From Lasiosphaeria ovina (taxonomy: Eukaryota; Ascomycota; Sordariomycetes; Sordariales; Lasiosphaeriaceae), in contig JAULSN010000007.1 in NCBI GenBank assembly GCA_033439765.1, positions 1,302,001-1,366,000 on the forward strand: a stretch of DNA of 64,000 nucleotides, read 5' to 3'. A program made the position numbers and the translations under genes. Of the stretch, positions 27,161 through 39,523 are shown piece after piece. The first letter of the stretch is position 1. Every line of letters starts with the position of its first letter. Under the pieces are notes generated by a model. It was not told the DNA's origin. It did not search any database and saw only the letters and a list, made by a program, of their open reading frames with translations.

Positions 27161-29041
27161 TATTTGCTGGCAACAAGACGAGCTCGCCAAAAAGCGGGGC
27201 ACGTCTCCGTCATCGATAAACGTCAGGCGCAAACTGCGATAAGAATACAATGGCCCATTCCATCATTTGTGGGGCAGGGGTATGTACCTTAAGGCGATCA
27301 TCTCCAGGATCTTGATCAGACTCTGGCAAATCACGTCGCCTGGGTAGCGGGCGGGCATAGCGCCGGCCAATGGATAAGGTCCCAGCAACCAGGGATGGCC
27401 CCGGGTTAAGCGTAGCGGAAGTGGCGGGGTCGACCTAGTGGTGGGCGGTGGGGAGGGGAAACTCGGACCCCGTCACTGCAGTCGGTGGTGAAAAAAAGTC
27501 GACAGAAAGTTCAAGAGAATGAATGCAATGCTGTTTGCTAAAATCAGATGTTGGGATTCGACATGACATGGGGGGGTGGATGTCGAGGGCAAAAGATGCT
27601 AGGTAAGGAACATATGTGTATGCCTGGCCCATGGGCATCCATCCTGGGCGCATGCATCCATCGGGCCGTCATCCTTCATGCTTCACGATCTCTCTCGAGT
27701 GTAATAAAAAGAGACTGGCTTGGCTAGGAAGCTGGGGGCCATCTTTAGCTCTAGTCTTTTACGAAGTCCCTCGAAAGGATTGAAGCTACGGGTGGTGAAA
27801 AAGGAGGAATGGAACCATACATTATAATGTGGATGGGAAAGAGGAAAAAAGTATCACGGCCACTGTGCATAATAAAATTAAAATAAAAAGGACTAATGGT
27901 CGGGGAAGAGTTGCCGAAGTGTGCATATTTTGACGTCGCGGATTGCCTGATCCCAAGACATATTTCGTCTTACCTCTTTGCTGTAATCAACTCGTCACCA
28001 AGTTTTTTACTGACGGCATGCTTTGCGCGTTTAGTCAGCCGGTTGTATGAGTTGTAAAAAGCACCCAAAGTTCTTGTTTCTTACCCCCTTTTCGTTCTTT
28101 CTGGCCCTTTTGCTGCAACACAAAGTCACAAGACCGACGCAACTTGAAGTACGCACGCAAGGGGGTAAAAAAAGGAAGAAAAAAACGTGTGCACGACGAA
28201 TGATGAGAGAGGGTGGCTTTTGACTGGCGAAGGAAATACATACTTGCCGATTACCTTTGTCCATTCTTACGCCGAGCCAGATAGACTATGATGAGAAGTC
28301 GCCTCGCATTTTTTGCTGACGAAGATGAGATGGATCGCCGCTTGCATGCACATATGTATGTATACGAGACCGTTGCGGGTGGGAGGGTTCGTTCGTTCGG
28401 CCCTTGCTTTTATCGCAAAAAAAGGGAACTTCGTTCTCATGTTCCCTGTGGCCGTGATACCTACCTATCTTACTCAGCTGGGCCGGTCCGGCGTCGTCTG
28501 TGCAAAGCGAGAGGGCGAGAGAGAGAGAAATACTATCCTGAGCCGATGTGGCAGAAACCCGCGTGTGCAAAGACCTACTACCCTACCCTTACTTAGTACG
28601 GAATAGTTCCCGTTACGGAAAGCCTGCCTGCCAGCTGTGTTCAGGTGGGACTTTTAAAGACTCACGACTTCCCATTCAGGACAGTGGTAGTGGGGGCTGG
28701 GAGAGAGAGAGAGAGATCGCTTCCAAGTTCAAGGAAAAGACGCAATGGATACTATGGTGGTGAATGCATCGAGTCGTATAGTACGTGAAAAGGCGACTTG
28801 CAGTTTGCAACCGTGCGTGCCAGCGGTGCCAGCAAACGGAGCTAGCGAGCGCCAAACCCGGAGCACAAGCAAGATATGTTCGGACATCTTGACAAGGAAG
28901 CATCCAAGAAAGTCGTGGGGGAGCCGCTTGAGATGGTATGTACAGTACATACTAAAAAAGTGCTGTATGAACGGATACGCTGATGACAACGGCTGCTTTT
29001 CTTTCCCACTGGGTGGAACATCCATGGATGTCCAAAAAGGG

Positions 29042-29079
29042 AGCAGCAGCAGCAGCAGCCGCCGCCGCCGCCGCCGCCG
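29042..29079. repeat. compound AGC/CGC trinucleotide run
   Basis: Six AGC units followed directly by about seven GCC/CGC units. In one plus-strand frame this reads Ser then Arg, but no gene can be supported around it. Confidence 0.85.
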
Positions 29080-29452
29080 TCAGTTTAAAGGCCGGCGGAA
29101 AAGCGACAACCGATTGTCGGAAAAGACGGCCTCTGTTTTTTTTTTGAGAGACCCTTGACCTGCGAGGTGGGGGGAAGAGAACGTAACCGGAGAGGCTGAT
29201 CCGCCGCATGTCTCGGGGTGGCACTGGACGCCGGCCGAGGTCCTGCTAAACATAAAAGTACCTTGCCTCGGATTAGGTGCCTTGTTCGCTTTCTATTCTT
29301 GGTATCCGTATGTGTGTGTTTTATTGTACGAAGAGAGGAACTTCCATGGAAGAGGAAGCGGAGAGGGCCTTGTCGCCCAGGCCCCGGCGGCCCCCTTGTA
29401 GACCGACCATGGATAAGTGTTTTTGTTACAAGGGGTGAAGAAGGGCGTCCGT

Positions 29453-29536
29453 CAGCACACAGCACACAGCACACAGCACACAGCACACAGCACACAGCAC
29501 ACAGCACACAGCGCACAGCACACAGCGCACAGCGCA
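29453..29536. repeat. 12-copy CAGCACA minisatellite
   Basis: Exactly 84 bp that divide into twelve 7-mers: eight perfect CAGCACA, then CAGCGCA, CAGCACA, CAGCGCA, CAGCGCA. The array ends abruptly at CCACCGC. Because 7 is not a multiple of 3, all three frames stay open on each strand, which creates several misleading long open frames around 29.1-29.9 kb. Confidence 0.95.
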
Positions 29537-29675
29537 CCACCGCAACACAACCACGCCTGCTCCGGATTCTCCGTCGGGTCCACCCCGCGGATTCCAGGTC
29601 CATTTTCCACGCAGGGCACAGCATAATTCCACAGCGCCCCGGCGGTAACGAAACGAGGGGGCGAGGGTGCGTGAT

Positions 29676-29686
<11 letters not shown>

Positions 29687-29709
<23 letters not shown>
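29687..29709. repeat. AG dinucleotide run
   Basis: About eleven AG units, noncoding, 150 bp from the CAGCACA array. Confidence 0.85.
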
Positions 29710-29716
<7 letters not shown>

Positions 29717-31083
29717 GGGCAAGACTGACTGGGGGGTGGTGTAATATGTACAGTATTGGAAACTAAGTTACTGTCGCACAGCGGGTGGCACGGATTACTA
29801 TCGACAACTCCTTTCAGACGCTCCGTGGGGTATGTACCAAGATGCTGAATTGTGTGTGTATCGGAAGCGGGCATTACCATGTCGGTCTTTTCATTCCTAG
29901 CCTATATAACCGCTCCCATTCCAAGACGTCGCAGACAGTCCAGCGCGCATTTTTGCATGGGACAAGGGGCCATCCCGGGCGATCACGGTGGACACAGCAC
30001 TATGTTTTTTGTCGTCGGGGGATTCTCTCGAGTGCTGGCCCGCCGAGTCGAGAGCCATTCACCAGCTGCCCTCTGGAACTTTGCCCCGAAGGCCAATCCT
30101 CTCCCTCCGACAAGAACTGGAGATGAGACGGATCCAGCAATCGGAGTTAGGTACTTACTGTGTGTACGAAGACGTAGGCTGGGTATGCGACCCTTGCTCT
30201 CCCGCCGCTCAACAGAGTTCCAGTTCCAGAACCAGTTACAGTTGGCAAGCGGGGATGGCGAGGGGAATGCAGCGCAGTGGCTGCGACATGGTGTTGAACC
30301 TGAGCATGGGAAGTGTCGATGGCGGGCGGCGGGCCATGCTCACGATTGGCCTTGGGCTTTACGGAGCACTACCTCGGTAAGGGGGGACGTAGCGACATGG
30401 GGGGGGGGCCAATGACAATGTGCTGTGCTGTACGAACAGCGCAGAAGGACACGGGGGCTGCGGCGGATGGCCAGGTTTTGACACCAAGACGGCTTTAGAC
30501 ATACGACCTTTTGACGAAGATGATTACATCCGAGCCGGACGGCAAGGGAGAGTTCTGCGAGGTATATATGTACTGTGCGGTAGATGCGGTAGGTAGCAGC
30601 AAGTAGCGGCCATACGGAACCTATATGATATGGGCAGTTTGGATTTGCCTCGCTCGACAGCCGACTTCGATTGGCAGTGTCGTAGCAACCTCGAACCTAT
30701 CTGCCTAGGCAAGCAGACCGATACCTTTAGGCGTGAGGTAAAGCAAAGGTGTTTTGGCGACATTGCTTGGACTGCGTGTGTGTGAACCGGCATCGGTGAA
30801 AATGGAAAGGGAATGGTGAAATCTGATGAGCGCCCAGTCTTCGGAGGGGGGTTGATGCAAGGCAGGCCCATCCCCGCCGTAGAGTGACGGCGTCAACACA
30901 GCATGAGAGGGCCCGGCCCATCAGCTGGACAATTGCCTGGAGGTTGAATCTCCGACTCCCGCATGCCGCATGCCGCATGAGGGATGATGAGGTGACTAGT
31001 ATGAGCCGCCACCACGGGCTCCCTGTGCTGGCCGTGGCTGGCGCTGGTGCATACATCCATACAACCTACCTACGCTCAGAAGT

Positions 31084-31111
31084 GGTGCTGGTGCTGGTGC
31101 TGGTGCTGGTG
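31084..31111. repeat. GGTGCT hexamer run
   Basis: About four and a half GGTGCT units, noncoding. Confidence 0.8.
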
Positions 31112-33895
31112 GCGCTGCGGGGGCCCTTAGACGGGCTGGGCAGGGAGGGGGCAGGACTGGCTTGACTTTGGAGCTGCGAGTCCAGGTGGTCCCAGACCAG
31201 ACATCCATATGCGGCAACGACGAGAAATGGAACTGAGGTGCGGTGCGGTGCCGCTTTCTTTCTGAGGTCGTGGTTTCCTTATGTGGGAGGACTGCATGTA
31301 CGGATACATACAGTAATACATACACTACCTTACCTTTCTACCTTTTACGTACTTCCTGACGCGAGGCGCGTAAGTTCGTTCGCCTCTTCCTTAGCTCGTG
31401 GCAGTGGCCCAGCGTCTTTGGTTTTGATTCCCGCCGGCGGCTTTCGGGTTTTACTGGCCGCTTTTGGCCAACAAGCGGAATGCCTAGAGCCGGGCTTTAC
31501 TCTTACTATGTGGATCTAGAACTAGTTGCCTCGAGACGAGGGCGTCAGGCGATGTGGAAGCCGTCGGTCGAGGACATCCATGGATGCTTGGACGCAGGTG
31601 GAATAAGCAATCCGTCCATACATACCTAAGATACATACCTGAGTACGGTATATCCGTAAATACATCAAACCACCAGCTCCAACTCCGTACAGCAGTACCT
31701 GCCTAGGTTTCTATGGAGGTGGTGTCCTTGTGCCCGTCCATCCATTGTGCCCTTTATGCCCTTGCCTGGCCATGGAAGAAAGACAAGCTCCACCACGAGG
31801 ACCGACACGACACCCGGCTCGTGCGAGACTTGCGAGGATCCCTCTACGTTAAGTACGGCGACTACCTAAGCTGTATCGAGTTATTAGTCTGCGAGGTAGG
31901 GCCTGCGCTCCTCCCGGCTGGCTGTGACCAAGACTGGAAGCGAATAGTCCAGCCCAATAATAGTATTGGTGGCGGGAGCCTGTGACTTTGTGACTCGGTG
32001 ACCTGAGTGATTGCCTTGCCTTGCCTTTGCCTGCCTTCGTGGTTCCATTGCCGCATGTTCCGCCCTCCCCTCTTCTTCCGCATTTGCCTCTCTGCCTAGG
32101 TCGGTCTACTGCTTAAGTGTCTCTCCGCCCTGGATGATACAAAACCGACGTAATCCCCATCTCGGTCCGCAGTCCTGCCTGTCCCCTCCTCTTCCGCCCA
32201 TTTTCGACTCGAGACCCCGAGGCTCTCCGCCACAACCCTAGCACACGGCCAGGGCACTTACAATCGCTGCATCCCGGGTGTCCGTCGTCAGCTACCTTAC
32301 CAGGGCGCCGGGTTTTGCGAACAGCAGGAAAACAGCCAGGAACCCTGCCCAACCAGAAAGCGAGCTCGACAGGCTGCGAGTCGCGTCTTTATTTACCCAC
32401 GGTTGCAGGAACAAAGAACCTAAGGCAAGGCAGAGAGACAGAGCGGGGAGAAGCAGCAAGAGTGAGGGAAACGAGGCAAACGCTGTGAACCGAAGGCGGA
32501 CGATTTCGAAAGCGAGGGGCCTAGGCGGACCGGCCACGGAGCGAACAGCAACATCAGCCAATTTCTCGCATGCAACAGCCCGGCCTAGAAACGTGATCTG
32601 CGTGGTTGTCGAGCCGGCCCAGAAGCGCCTGCGAAAAGAGGCTGCGAACCTTGACTGGAATTCAAGCAGCATCTGAGGCTCCGAGCCTCAGTTATCGCTG
32701 GGCTGTCCTTGACCTCAGCGTTGCGGCAACCCAACTGCACTCAGAAGCTGGTGCAGCGGGGTGCAAACCTGGAATTCATTTCCATACTGGACGACGAGGC
32801 CCACCCGCGTGTGAAGGTTGAGGTGCGATTGTGTTTTGCTGCCATCTTATTTCCAGGACCCGTCTTCTCGAGGTCCTCGTGAACCGATCGGTTTGGCATC
32901 TAGCCAGCCATCCCATTCCATCCCACCATATCTAGCCACTGAGGTGGTCAGTCTAAAAGGAAGCGAGCGAGTGGGTGAGGGGGCGCCTGCCTGCCGATAA
33001 CTAACCCGCCACCACCTGGCCAATCCACTTCAGCTGTGCTGCAGCAAGCCCCAGCCAGCACCTTGACGGCTCCACCCACGCCCACGCTCTCAAAGCCCAC
33101 ACCCACGACGCTTGCCTTGCCTTGGCCTTGGCCTGCACGAGCACTCCCAATACCGGAGCCAGGACCTGGGTTCCAAATAAGTAGTGGGCTCTTGACCCCT
33201 CCATCCATTGCGTGCCCCAGACCACTCCAGCTCGGCGCCAACAACAAACTCCGTAGCCTAGACGTTCCGACATCCTTTGAGCAACTGACTACCTGACCGG
33301 GCCTGACCTGATATAATCTGTGGCCGCTGCACCACCTCCCCGTCCTTGTTGAGCGAGAACGAGAGCGTGGAACTTGCAAACGACAACTTCTTACGGCCCA
33401 TTCTTTGTCCGGTGCCTTGGTTCTTGGGTTCCCTGCCACGACCTGCCCTTGACCTGCCTTGCCCCTCCCTGGGCGCTTACGGCCGAGTCCTCCGTCCCTA
33501 AATACAGAAAAGACGTCAGCACGAGAAGAAGACGCCGAAGAGGAAGGATAATCGCAACAAGAGAAAGGAGGGATAGCGCGAGAAAGAGAACACGGGGCAA
33601 AGGCTACAACAAGAGGCCGCGGAAAGTTGGACGGGTGCATGTCACCGCCTTGCTGCAGGCGTCCGCTGCGACTGCAATCGGCGGTTCTAGCCCGTGGCTG
33701 ATAGTCGCTGTCGCTACATCTAGGCCACGGAACGCTCGCTTGCTGCTCGCTGCTCGCTGCCCATCCCGCCGGCGGAGCGTGGCCTGATCGGATCGGCAGA
33801 CTGGGGACGGCGCGACGCTCACGCTCGCTCGCTCTGAGACGGATACCCCCAAAACTGTTCAAGGTACGTGTCGGGTCTTGCTCCCGCCAGCGACA

Positions 33896-34655
33896 ATGGA
33901 CGAGATGGACTACGTGATGCACAACCCCGACCCCTCGGCCTCGCAGGCGCAAAACCAACATGTCCAGCAGCCTCAGGGCTGCCCGTACTTCCGTGCAGAT
34001 CATCATCCGGCAAGCCTACCACATCCGCACCCGCACCCGCACATGCATCCGCACCCGCACCCGCACCCGCACCCGCACCAGTACCCACACCCCGCACACC
34101 CTCACCCCCCGCATCCTCATTCTGCGCACCAGGCGCCGGGGCTCATGTCGGCCAACCGCGGGCCCTCGCACACTCACTACGATCCCGTCCACGCCGTGAG
34201 CAACCCGTGGTTTCCGACGCCCCACGGAGCCTTTCAGTGGGCTCGGGGTGAGGCTCTGCCGTCACATTCGCAGCTGCTTCACTCCAGGCCGCCGGCCTCG
34301 GAATCTTACTTTGCGGGTGGTGGAGGCCAGGGCCAAGGCTCCGGCTCAAGCTCAAGCTCAAGCTCAAGCTCAAGCTCAGGCCAAGGTGCGGGTACTGGTG
34401 CTAGTCCTAGTACTGGTACCCAAGCTGGACCTGGCCCAGTCCAGCCCATCTTGGCCCAAAGCCAACATACCCTCGCACACCACGACCCTTTTGCACCATT
34501 TACCTTTGCATTTCGCCAGCCCTCCATTCACCGCTTTCCTCCAATACCCATGCCTTCTCAACAGTCTAGCCACCCGAGCCATTCAAACCAGACAAACCAC
34601 CTAAACCACCAAAGCCGCCCAGCTCACCATGCTCAGCAGCAGCAGCAGCAGCAGC

Positions 34656-34689
<34 letters not shown>

Positions 34690-34711
34690 GCAACAACAGC
34701 AACCACCACCA

Positions 34712-34742
<31 letters not shown>

Positions 34743-36621
34743 CGCAGCAGCCACCGCCTCCGCAAATGTCTCAACTGCCGCAGCTAATGCAGCAGTCGCA
34801 GCAGCAACAGCAGCACCAGCACCAGCAGCTGATGGTTCAGCAGATTTTGAGGCATCATCAGCAGCAAATGCCAGTCCCCCCGCAAACTACCCCGCACGGT
34901 GGCATCAGTCTGCCTGTTTTAACTTCATCCTCAGCACCGACTCAGCCGTCGAACACACCGAGCTCGGGGGAATCCAGTCCTACCGCCCCCGCCGGCCGAC
35001 AGTCGACGCACTCTGAGGACTCGTCACGGGGAACAAGCCGCGGCAACGGAAACAGTTCGTCGCCTCGGACGACTGCAAGCATGTCGCAGCCTGCCCGACC
35101 GATCCTATTCGGCGGGCTAGAGCCAGCTCGAGCTGAAGCTGGCCCGTCCGCCGCTGCTGTCTCCTCCGACTCAGACACACCCCCGCCTCCGAGATTGACC
35201 CCGCCCATACAGCCGAATACTGAGCGCCGCCGCAACTTCATACCTCGGCCAAGAGTCACGCGAAACGCGGCTCAGAACTCGGACTACGACAGCGAGGAGG
35301 ATCCCGATCAGATCGACGATGACGAGCAGGCGCTCCGCTTCATTGAGCAATTTTCGGTCGGCCCCTACCATCGTGACTTTGACGAAACTCGTGTCCGAGC
35401 TCACCAACTTCTCCGCGGCCAGATGAGCAATAAGCGTGTGGCGTCCAGGAAAGCTCTTGCCCAGCTACAGAGTGTCGATCTCGATTCCCTTGAGGAGAGC
35501 GAGCGGAGTGAGCGGTCCTGCTTCTTCCCCCCTCAAGACGGTGCGCTAACAATGACTTTCCCCAGCCTGCGTCATCTGCTACAATGTGTTTAGTGTGGAA
35601 ACTCCAGAGGGAGTGAAGGAAGCGCCCCTGCGACTCCCGAAGTGCAAGCACATCTTTGGTGACCACTGCATCAAGAAGTGGTTTGAAGAGTCAGACAGCT
35701 GCCCGTATTGCAGGGACAAAGTCCATTCGGAACCTGCATATCAAAGCAGTGCCAACGCGATTCGGGAATTCCTGCGGGCGTCTTACGGCAATGGCACACG
35801 GTTTTACCCTCCTATGCCGCCTGGAGAGACCAGACCCCCACCGTGAGTCCCCTCCCCTCTGTCTGCTTTTGTCAGGCAGGAAGACTAACTTGTGTAGCTC
35901 TGGGGAGTTCATTCGCCTCGCCGCTCAGAGAGACGACAGTCGGCCTGACACTAGCCCGCCAAGGGCTTGGCAAACGGGGGAGCGGAGGTCCCCTCCTTCG
36001 GAGCCATCAAGCAGGCGGACCCGAGCCAGGCATGGCAGCTTCAGGGGTTCAGCGTCTACCTCGACGACGGCGACTGCTTCAGCTAATGCCAGCTCTAATA
36101 ATAATGGCAGCACCCGACAAAACCCGCCCGCGGGGACGAACCCGGCAGGGCCCCAGCAGCAGCAGAGCCCGGCTCGTGAACGTGTAAACCACCCCCCAAA
36201 CTTTTCGCCTAATTGGTATCAATTATCACACGAATCACGCCGATCACTGACACCACTATTCGCGAGACAGTTTGCATCAGGCGGTCACCGCCCCTATCAA
36301 TACCCTGGCAACATGAGCCGCCCTCCAAACATGCCCCTTTTAACGCCCGTGGATCTGAGCCAGCAGAACCTGCCGCCCCAGCTAATGGCCGCCTTTGCAC
36401 CGATCATGATGCCAGGCGATATTCCGCCTTACCAGTTGGGCCCGATGAACGGGGGGCCTGGTCACCTGGCAGGCGAGACGGGGCAACTTCCTGGCCCCAC
36501 GCACATGGCGACATATCCGCAGCAGCTTCCCCCTGTCGGATCCATCGATGGATCCAGATTCTCGGGCGCCTCGAACGCAGCTAATGGCCCTCCTAGCGCT
36601 GGAGAGGGCTGGCTGCAGTAG
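33896..36621 (+). CDS. polyglutamine RING-finger protein, putative E3 ubiquitin ligase
   Basis: Three exons: 33896-35507, 35566-35842 and 35898-36621, giving 870 aa. Introns are 58 bp (GTGAGC donor, GCTAAC branch) and 55 bp (GTGAGT donor, GACTAAC branch). The ATG at 33896 is the first in frame. The N-terminal 535 residues are low-complexity: a His-Pro alternating block (about residues 42-80), a Gly/Ser run, Q23 at 247-269, PPP, Q10, then Ser/Pro-rich sequence and an acidic patch. A RING lies at 539-586, assembled across intron 1: C539, C542, C564, H566, C572, C583 and C586. The fifth ligand position of a canonical RING-H2 is G569, with D570 and H571 beside it (HIFGDHC). The C-terminal 280 residues are Ser/Pro/Gln-rich and disordered. 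RING proteins usually recruit E2 enzymes; substrate and location cannot be read from the sequence. Confidence 0.85.
34634..34740 (+). repeat. polyglutamine-coding CAG/CAA tract
   Basis: It encodes Q23, PPP and Q10 of the RING-finger protein. The first run mixes CAG and CAA codons and the second is mostly pure CAG. The purer CAG block is the part most likely to vary in length between strains. Confidence 0.9.
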
Positions 36622-37718
36622 AGCCGCAGCCTTGACTGGCGTACGGGCATTCGCCAGTCTAGAGAATTCGTGACTTCTATCGGCATCCCAGCTGCCGCTA
36701 TGGAGCTGGTCCACCTTGGCGGGACAAGCACTCATCGTAACCCATTGACTTTAATTGTTCTGGTCAAGGACGATGTGATACACAGACACACACCTCTATG
36801 CACACACATTTTGCTCATAGATTCTGAGCATTCATTTCCTCACGGCATTGTTATAGATTTCCCCACTCTTCTCGTGGTGCCCAGCTGAGTTTGGTAATTT
36901 CTTTTTGGGGAGGCTTGGGGTTGTTATGACACTGGCGTTTGACTTCGGAGTTTGAGGCTCTCACGATTGCGGGCTGGATCACCCCTTTTCCTTGTTTCCT
37001 ATCTCACTCCTCAGACTGCAGCAGTTGCGACACGTTTTTACGACCACAGTCATACGAAGGCTGCGGAGCAGGACAGCACGGGTCTTGTGCAGCGGTGGGC
37101 CCTTTCTCCCGACACTTTTCAGTTTCTTTCTTACCCAGGTCAAGCAACAGGCAGCAGGAGGCGGTCGGCGGAAGGAATCCGCGCGAGAATTCAGCCCGGC
37201 ACACGACTTGGAAACCAGGGGTCTTTTACGTCTGTTATGATAGGAAACGGCATCCATGAGAGCACGAAGGCGGGCATGGGACAGGCAGACGGATCGGTGA
37301 TATCATGATGCATGAGGCAGAGAGACCTATCAGATTGGCAACGCAGTCGAGAAGGAGTAGTAAGAGAAAATCAAGAAACCTGATAATTTCTCCGTAACAA
37401 CTAGCACCGTGTGTTTGTGCATCAATTCGTAATGCTCTTTCCTTGCTTCCAACTAACCCGTTTATCTGTCGGGCAGTCATGGCGTACCCGCCTCATTATG
37501 GACGGGCAAACTCGAATATGTCCCGCTGGCAAAAGAGAATATATGCTCCCAAGTATCCGCAACTAGCACAGCAGATGCAATTCACGCTTGGATCTGTGAG
37601 TTTAGAAGGAAATGGGTGTCTTCCGTAAAGTCGCAAAGACTGGCTCTACTGCAGGCATGCAATGGGTGCTGGGTAGGTATATCAGGGGCCCTATCCCCTT
37701 CGCCGTGCATCAATGATT
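36622..37718. other. 3' region of RING gene and spacer
   Basis: No complete gene. A short segment at 37479-37595 encodes a 39-residue open peptide (MAYPPHYGRANSNMSRWQKR and on). It is preceded by a CTAAC branch and CAG acceptor and followed by a GTGAGT donor, so it looks like an isolated exon. I could not join it to further exons, because any extension runs into the tRNA gene. Confidence 0.4.
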
Positions 37719-37792
37719 GGTCGGATGGTGTAGTTGGTTATCACGTCAGTCTAACACACTGAAGGTCTCCGGTTCAAGCCCGGGTCTGATCA
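37719..37792 (+). tRNA. tRNA-Val (AAC)
   Basis: A full cloverleaf can be folded. The acceptor stem GGTCGGA pairs with TCTGATC, with A as discriminator. The D arm contains GTAGTTGGTTATCA. The anticodon stem is TCAGT/ACTGA with loop CTAACAC, placing AAC at positions 34-36 (Val). The T arm is TCCGG/CCGGG with loop TTCAAGC, which includes the internal B box. It is 74 nt, has no intron, and the CCA end is not encoded. A T7 run follows 13 nt downstream. Confidence 0.95.
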
Positions 37793-37805
37793 TAACTTGA
37801 CATAA

Positions 37806-37812
37806 TTTTTTT
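37806..37812 (+). terminator. RNA polymerase III T-run for tRNA-Val
   Basis: Seven consecutive T begin 13 nt after the mature 3' end of the tRNA. This is the usual pol III termination signal. Confidence 0.8.
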
Positions 37813-38400
37813 GTCTTTTTCTCCTTTTCGTCCCATGGTTTTGCTGTGGTCTGACATTTTGCTTCGATCTTTTCTTTTTATTATCATCGTGTTGTCGTCT
37901 TATTTTGTGTTCTTCTACGGAGTGGTTTGTAGTATTTCTCTTTGGATCTTGCATTCTTTTTTATCTTTTTCCCCTTTTTCCCCGTTCTAGTGTTTTGGGT
38001 TCTAATTTTCTTTTTTCTAGAATAGCATGCGGAATATCGGTTGAGAAAATATCTCAGAGGATGGCACTTGAAGCGGTGGATGGGGTGAGGATTGGAGTAA
38101 AGCAAAAAAATAAAAATAGAACCAACGTCAAGACTCGAGATACGTGTCCGTTTTCCTTCACCTTCTCTACTCACCAAGACATTTTTTTTTCTTTCTCCGT
38201 TGAATGTAAAGCATACGAAATACCCATACAAGCAAGGTACTCTTTTGTACATGTACAAGTACAATATCTGTACCATCTCGATTCATCAACTCTATCCCAT
38301 TGAAGCTTATCGGTATCCCACGAAGGTGAATCTTTCCTGGATCGCCATCCCTTAGCGCCTCGGAATGGCAAGGGCCCCCGGGCTTTTGTCTGCTAGATAA
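37813..38400. other. spacer next to the coiled-coil relic
   Basis: T-rich sequence just after the tRNA gives way to DNA that, read on the minus strand, continues in two different frames from the coiled-coil relic (for example PFRGAKGWRSRKDSPSWDTD). It may be the broken continuation of that relic. No intact gene is present. Confidence 0.4.
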
Positions 38401-38860
38401 TCGACACCGTTTCAGATCCGCAAGGTTTTGGTCAACTAATTCTAGACGCTGCTCAACTGATTCTAGACGCTGCTCAACTAACTCTAAACGCTGCTCTAAT
38501 AATTCTTTACGCTATTTGATTAATTCTAGACGCTAATCTATCGAATCAAGACGCGAATTTATCGTCCTAAGAGCTGAGTCTATCGGCCGAAGAGCTAAGT
38601 CAAGACGTGAATCAGATACTATTATCTGATTTTGAAATACGTTATCTAATATATTAGAGACTCGATGAGGTCTCGACTTGTCCGGGGCGGGGTCGTATTA
38701 AGATCTATTATTGCTAGAAGCGGTATGCTTCCGGCGCGCGTTAGACGGTGCGTTAGACGATTGACGGAACGAAAGAAATTGAATCGATAGGACGATAATG
38801 AATCGATAGGACGATAATGAATCAATATCGATTGATAGGGGTACCTTATGATACAGGACG
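38401..38860 (-). pseudogene. degenerate coiled-coil ORF with in-frame TAG codons
   Basis: Read on the minus strand, about nine consecutive 21-bp units translate as heptads: RPIDSAL, RTINSRL, DSID-stop-RL, ELIK-stop-RK, ELLEQRL, ELVEQRL, ESVEQRL, ELVDQNL, ADLK. Both TAG codons (38533-38535 and 38512-38514) sit exactly where the sister heptads have CAG (Gln). A third stop, TAA, interrupts the same frame further upstream, near 38,697. C-to-T changes in CA context are the hallmark of fungal repeat-induced point mutation. N-terminal coiled coils of this kind occur in some fungal LTR-retrotransposon Gag proteins, but I see no zinc knuckle, protease or reverse transcriptase nearby, so the origin is uncertain. 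Confidence 0.55.
38431..38620 (-). repeat. 21-bp tandem repeat encoding heptads
   Basis: About nine diverged 21-bp units, best conserved at 38431-38500 (consensus around CTCAACTAATTCTAGACGCTG on the plus strand). They decay toward 38620. The period equals one coiled-coil heptad. Confidence 0.8.
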
Positions 38861-39523
38861 CCAAAAGGGTTGTTGGTGGTTGGGTGGAAGAGGAAAAGAA
38901 TTGGAGGGTAGGAAAAGGTGGGTGTTGAAATATTTCCGGATGCAGCGATCAGCGGCCCCACTAGTAGATACCAAAAGAGTTTTGCTGAGCTGGGCCCTGT
39001 CCCCTGGCAGGAATTCGTGCGACTTTTCTAGGTTGTTTGCCACGTCGATTTCGAGCGGTACCTTTTCACACGCTCCCCTAGGAGATGTGTTTTAGATATC
39101 CATTCGGAAAGCCTATCTGCGCCTCAGCCGTGTCTGCGTAGGTGCGACTGCGTGGGCGTGCCGAGGGAGAAAAATGCAAGAGTTCCGTATCAGTGCGCCA
39201 GTGGGCATGATGGTTTAACATGTCGGATTTCAATGTGAAATTAACAACTCTCATGAAGAACCTGCGCCGAGTGCTGCGAAGAGAGAACACCAACAATGCC
39301 AAGTTAGATTCTCCGAGATACCGGTCTCCTGACAAAAGAGAAACTGTCACCAAAAAAAGATATGAATGCATATGTAAGTGTGGATATATACAAGCAACGC
39401 CGGCAAGATGCTTTGAAGAGATGGAATGATCTTTTCCCCTCGGTAAACCAACACACACGCACGCACACACGCACGCACCATAATTTTTCACTCCCATCAT
39501 GCAATGTTCATGTTCATGTCACG
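38861..39523. other. spacer upstream of the relic, 3' of the phosphotransferase gene
   Basis: No recognisable gene. Open frames are short and without domains. The stretch contains an alternating CA/CG run near 39,452-39,476. It probably includes the 3' untranslated region of the minus-strand phosphotransferase gene. Confidence 0.45.

Larger units (their letters stand above)
22603..33895. other. gene-poor, microsatellite-rich intergenic DNA
   Basis: No supportable gene up to the RING-finger gene at 33.9 kb. Open frames here mostly translate simple repeats. The last kilobase is presumably promoter and 5' leader of the RING gene. A 352-codon minus-strand frame at 32,948-34,006 overlaps that gene's start and has no domain. 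The content is dominated by short tandem repeats and by C/T- and G-rich tracts. Confidence 0.5.
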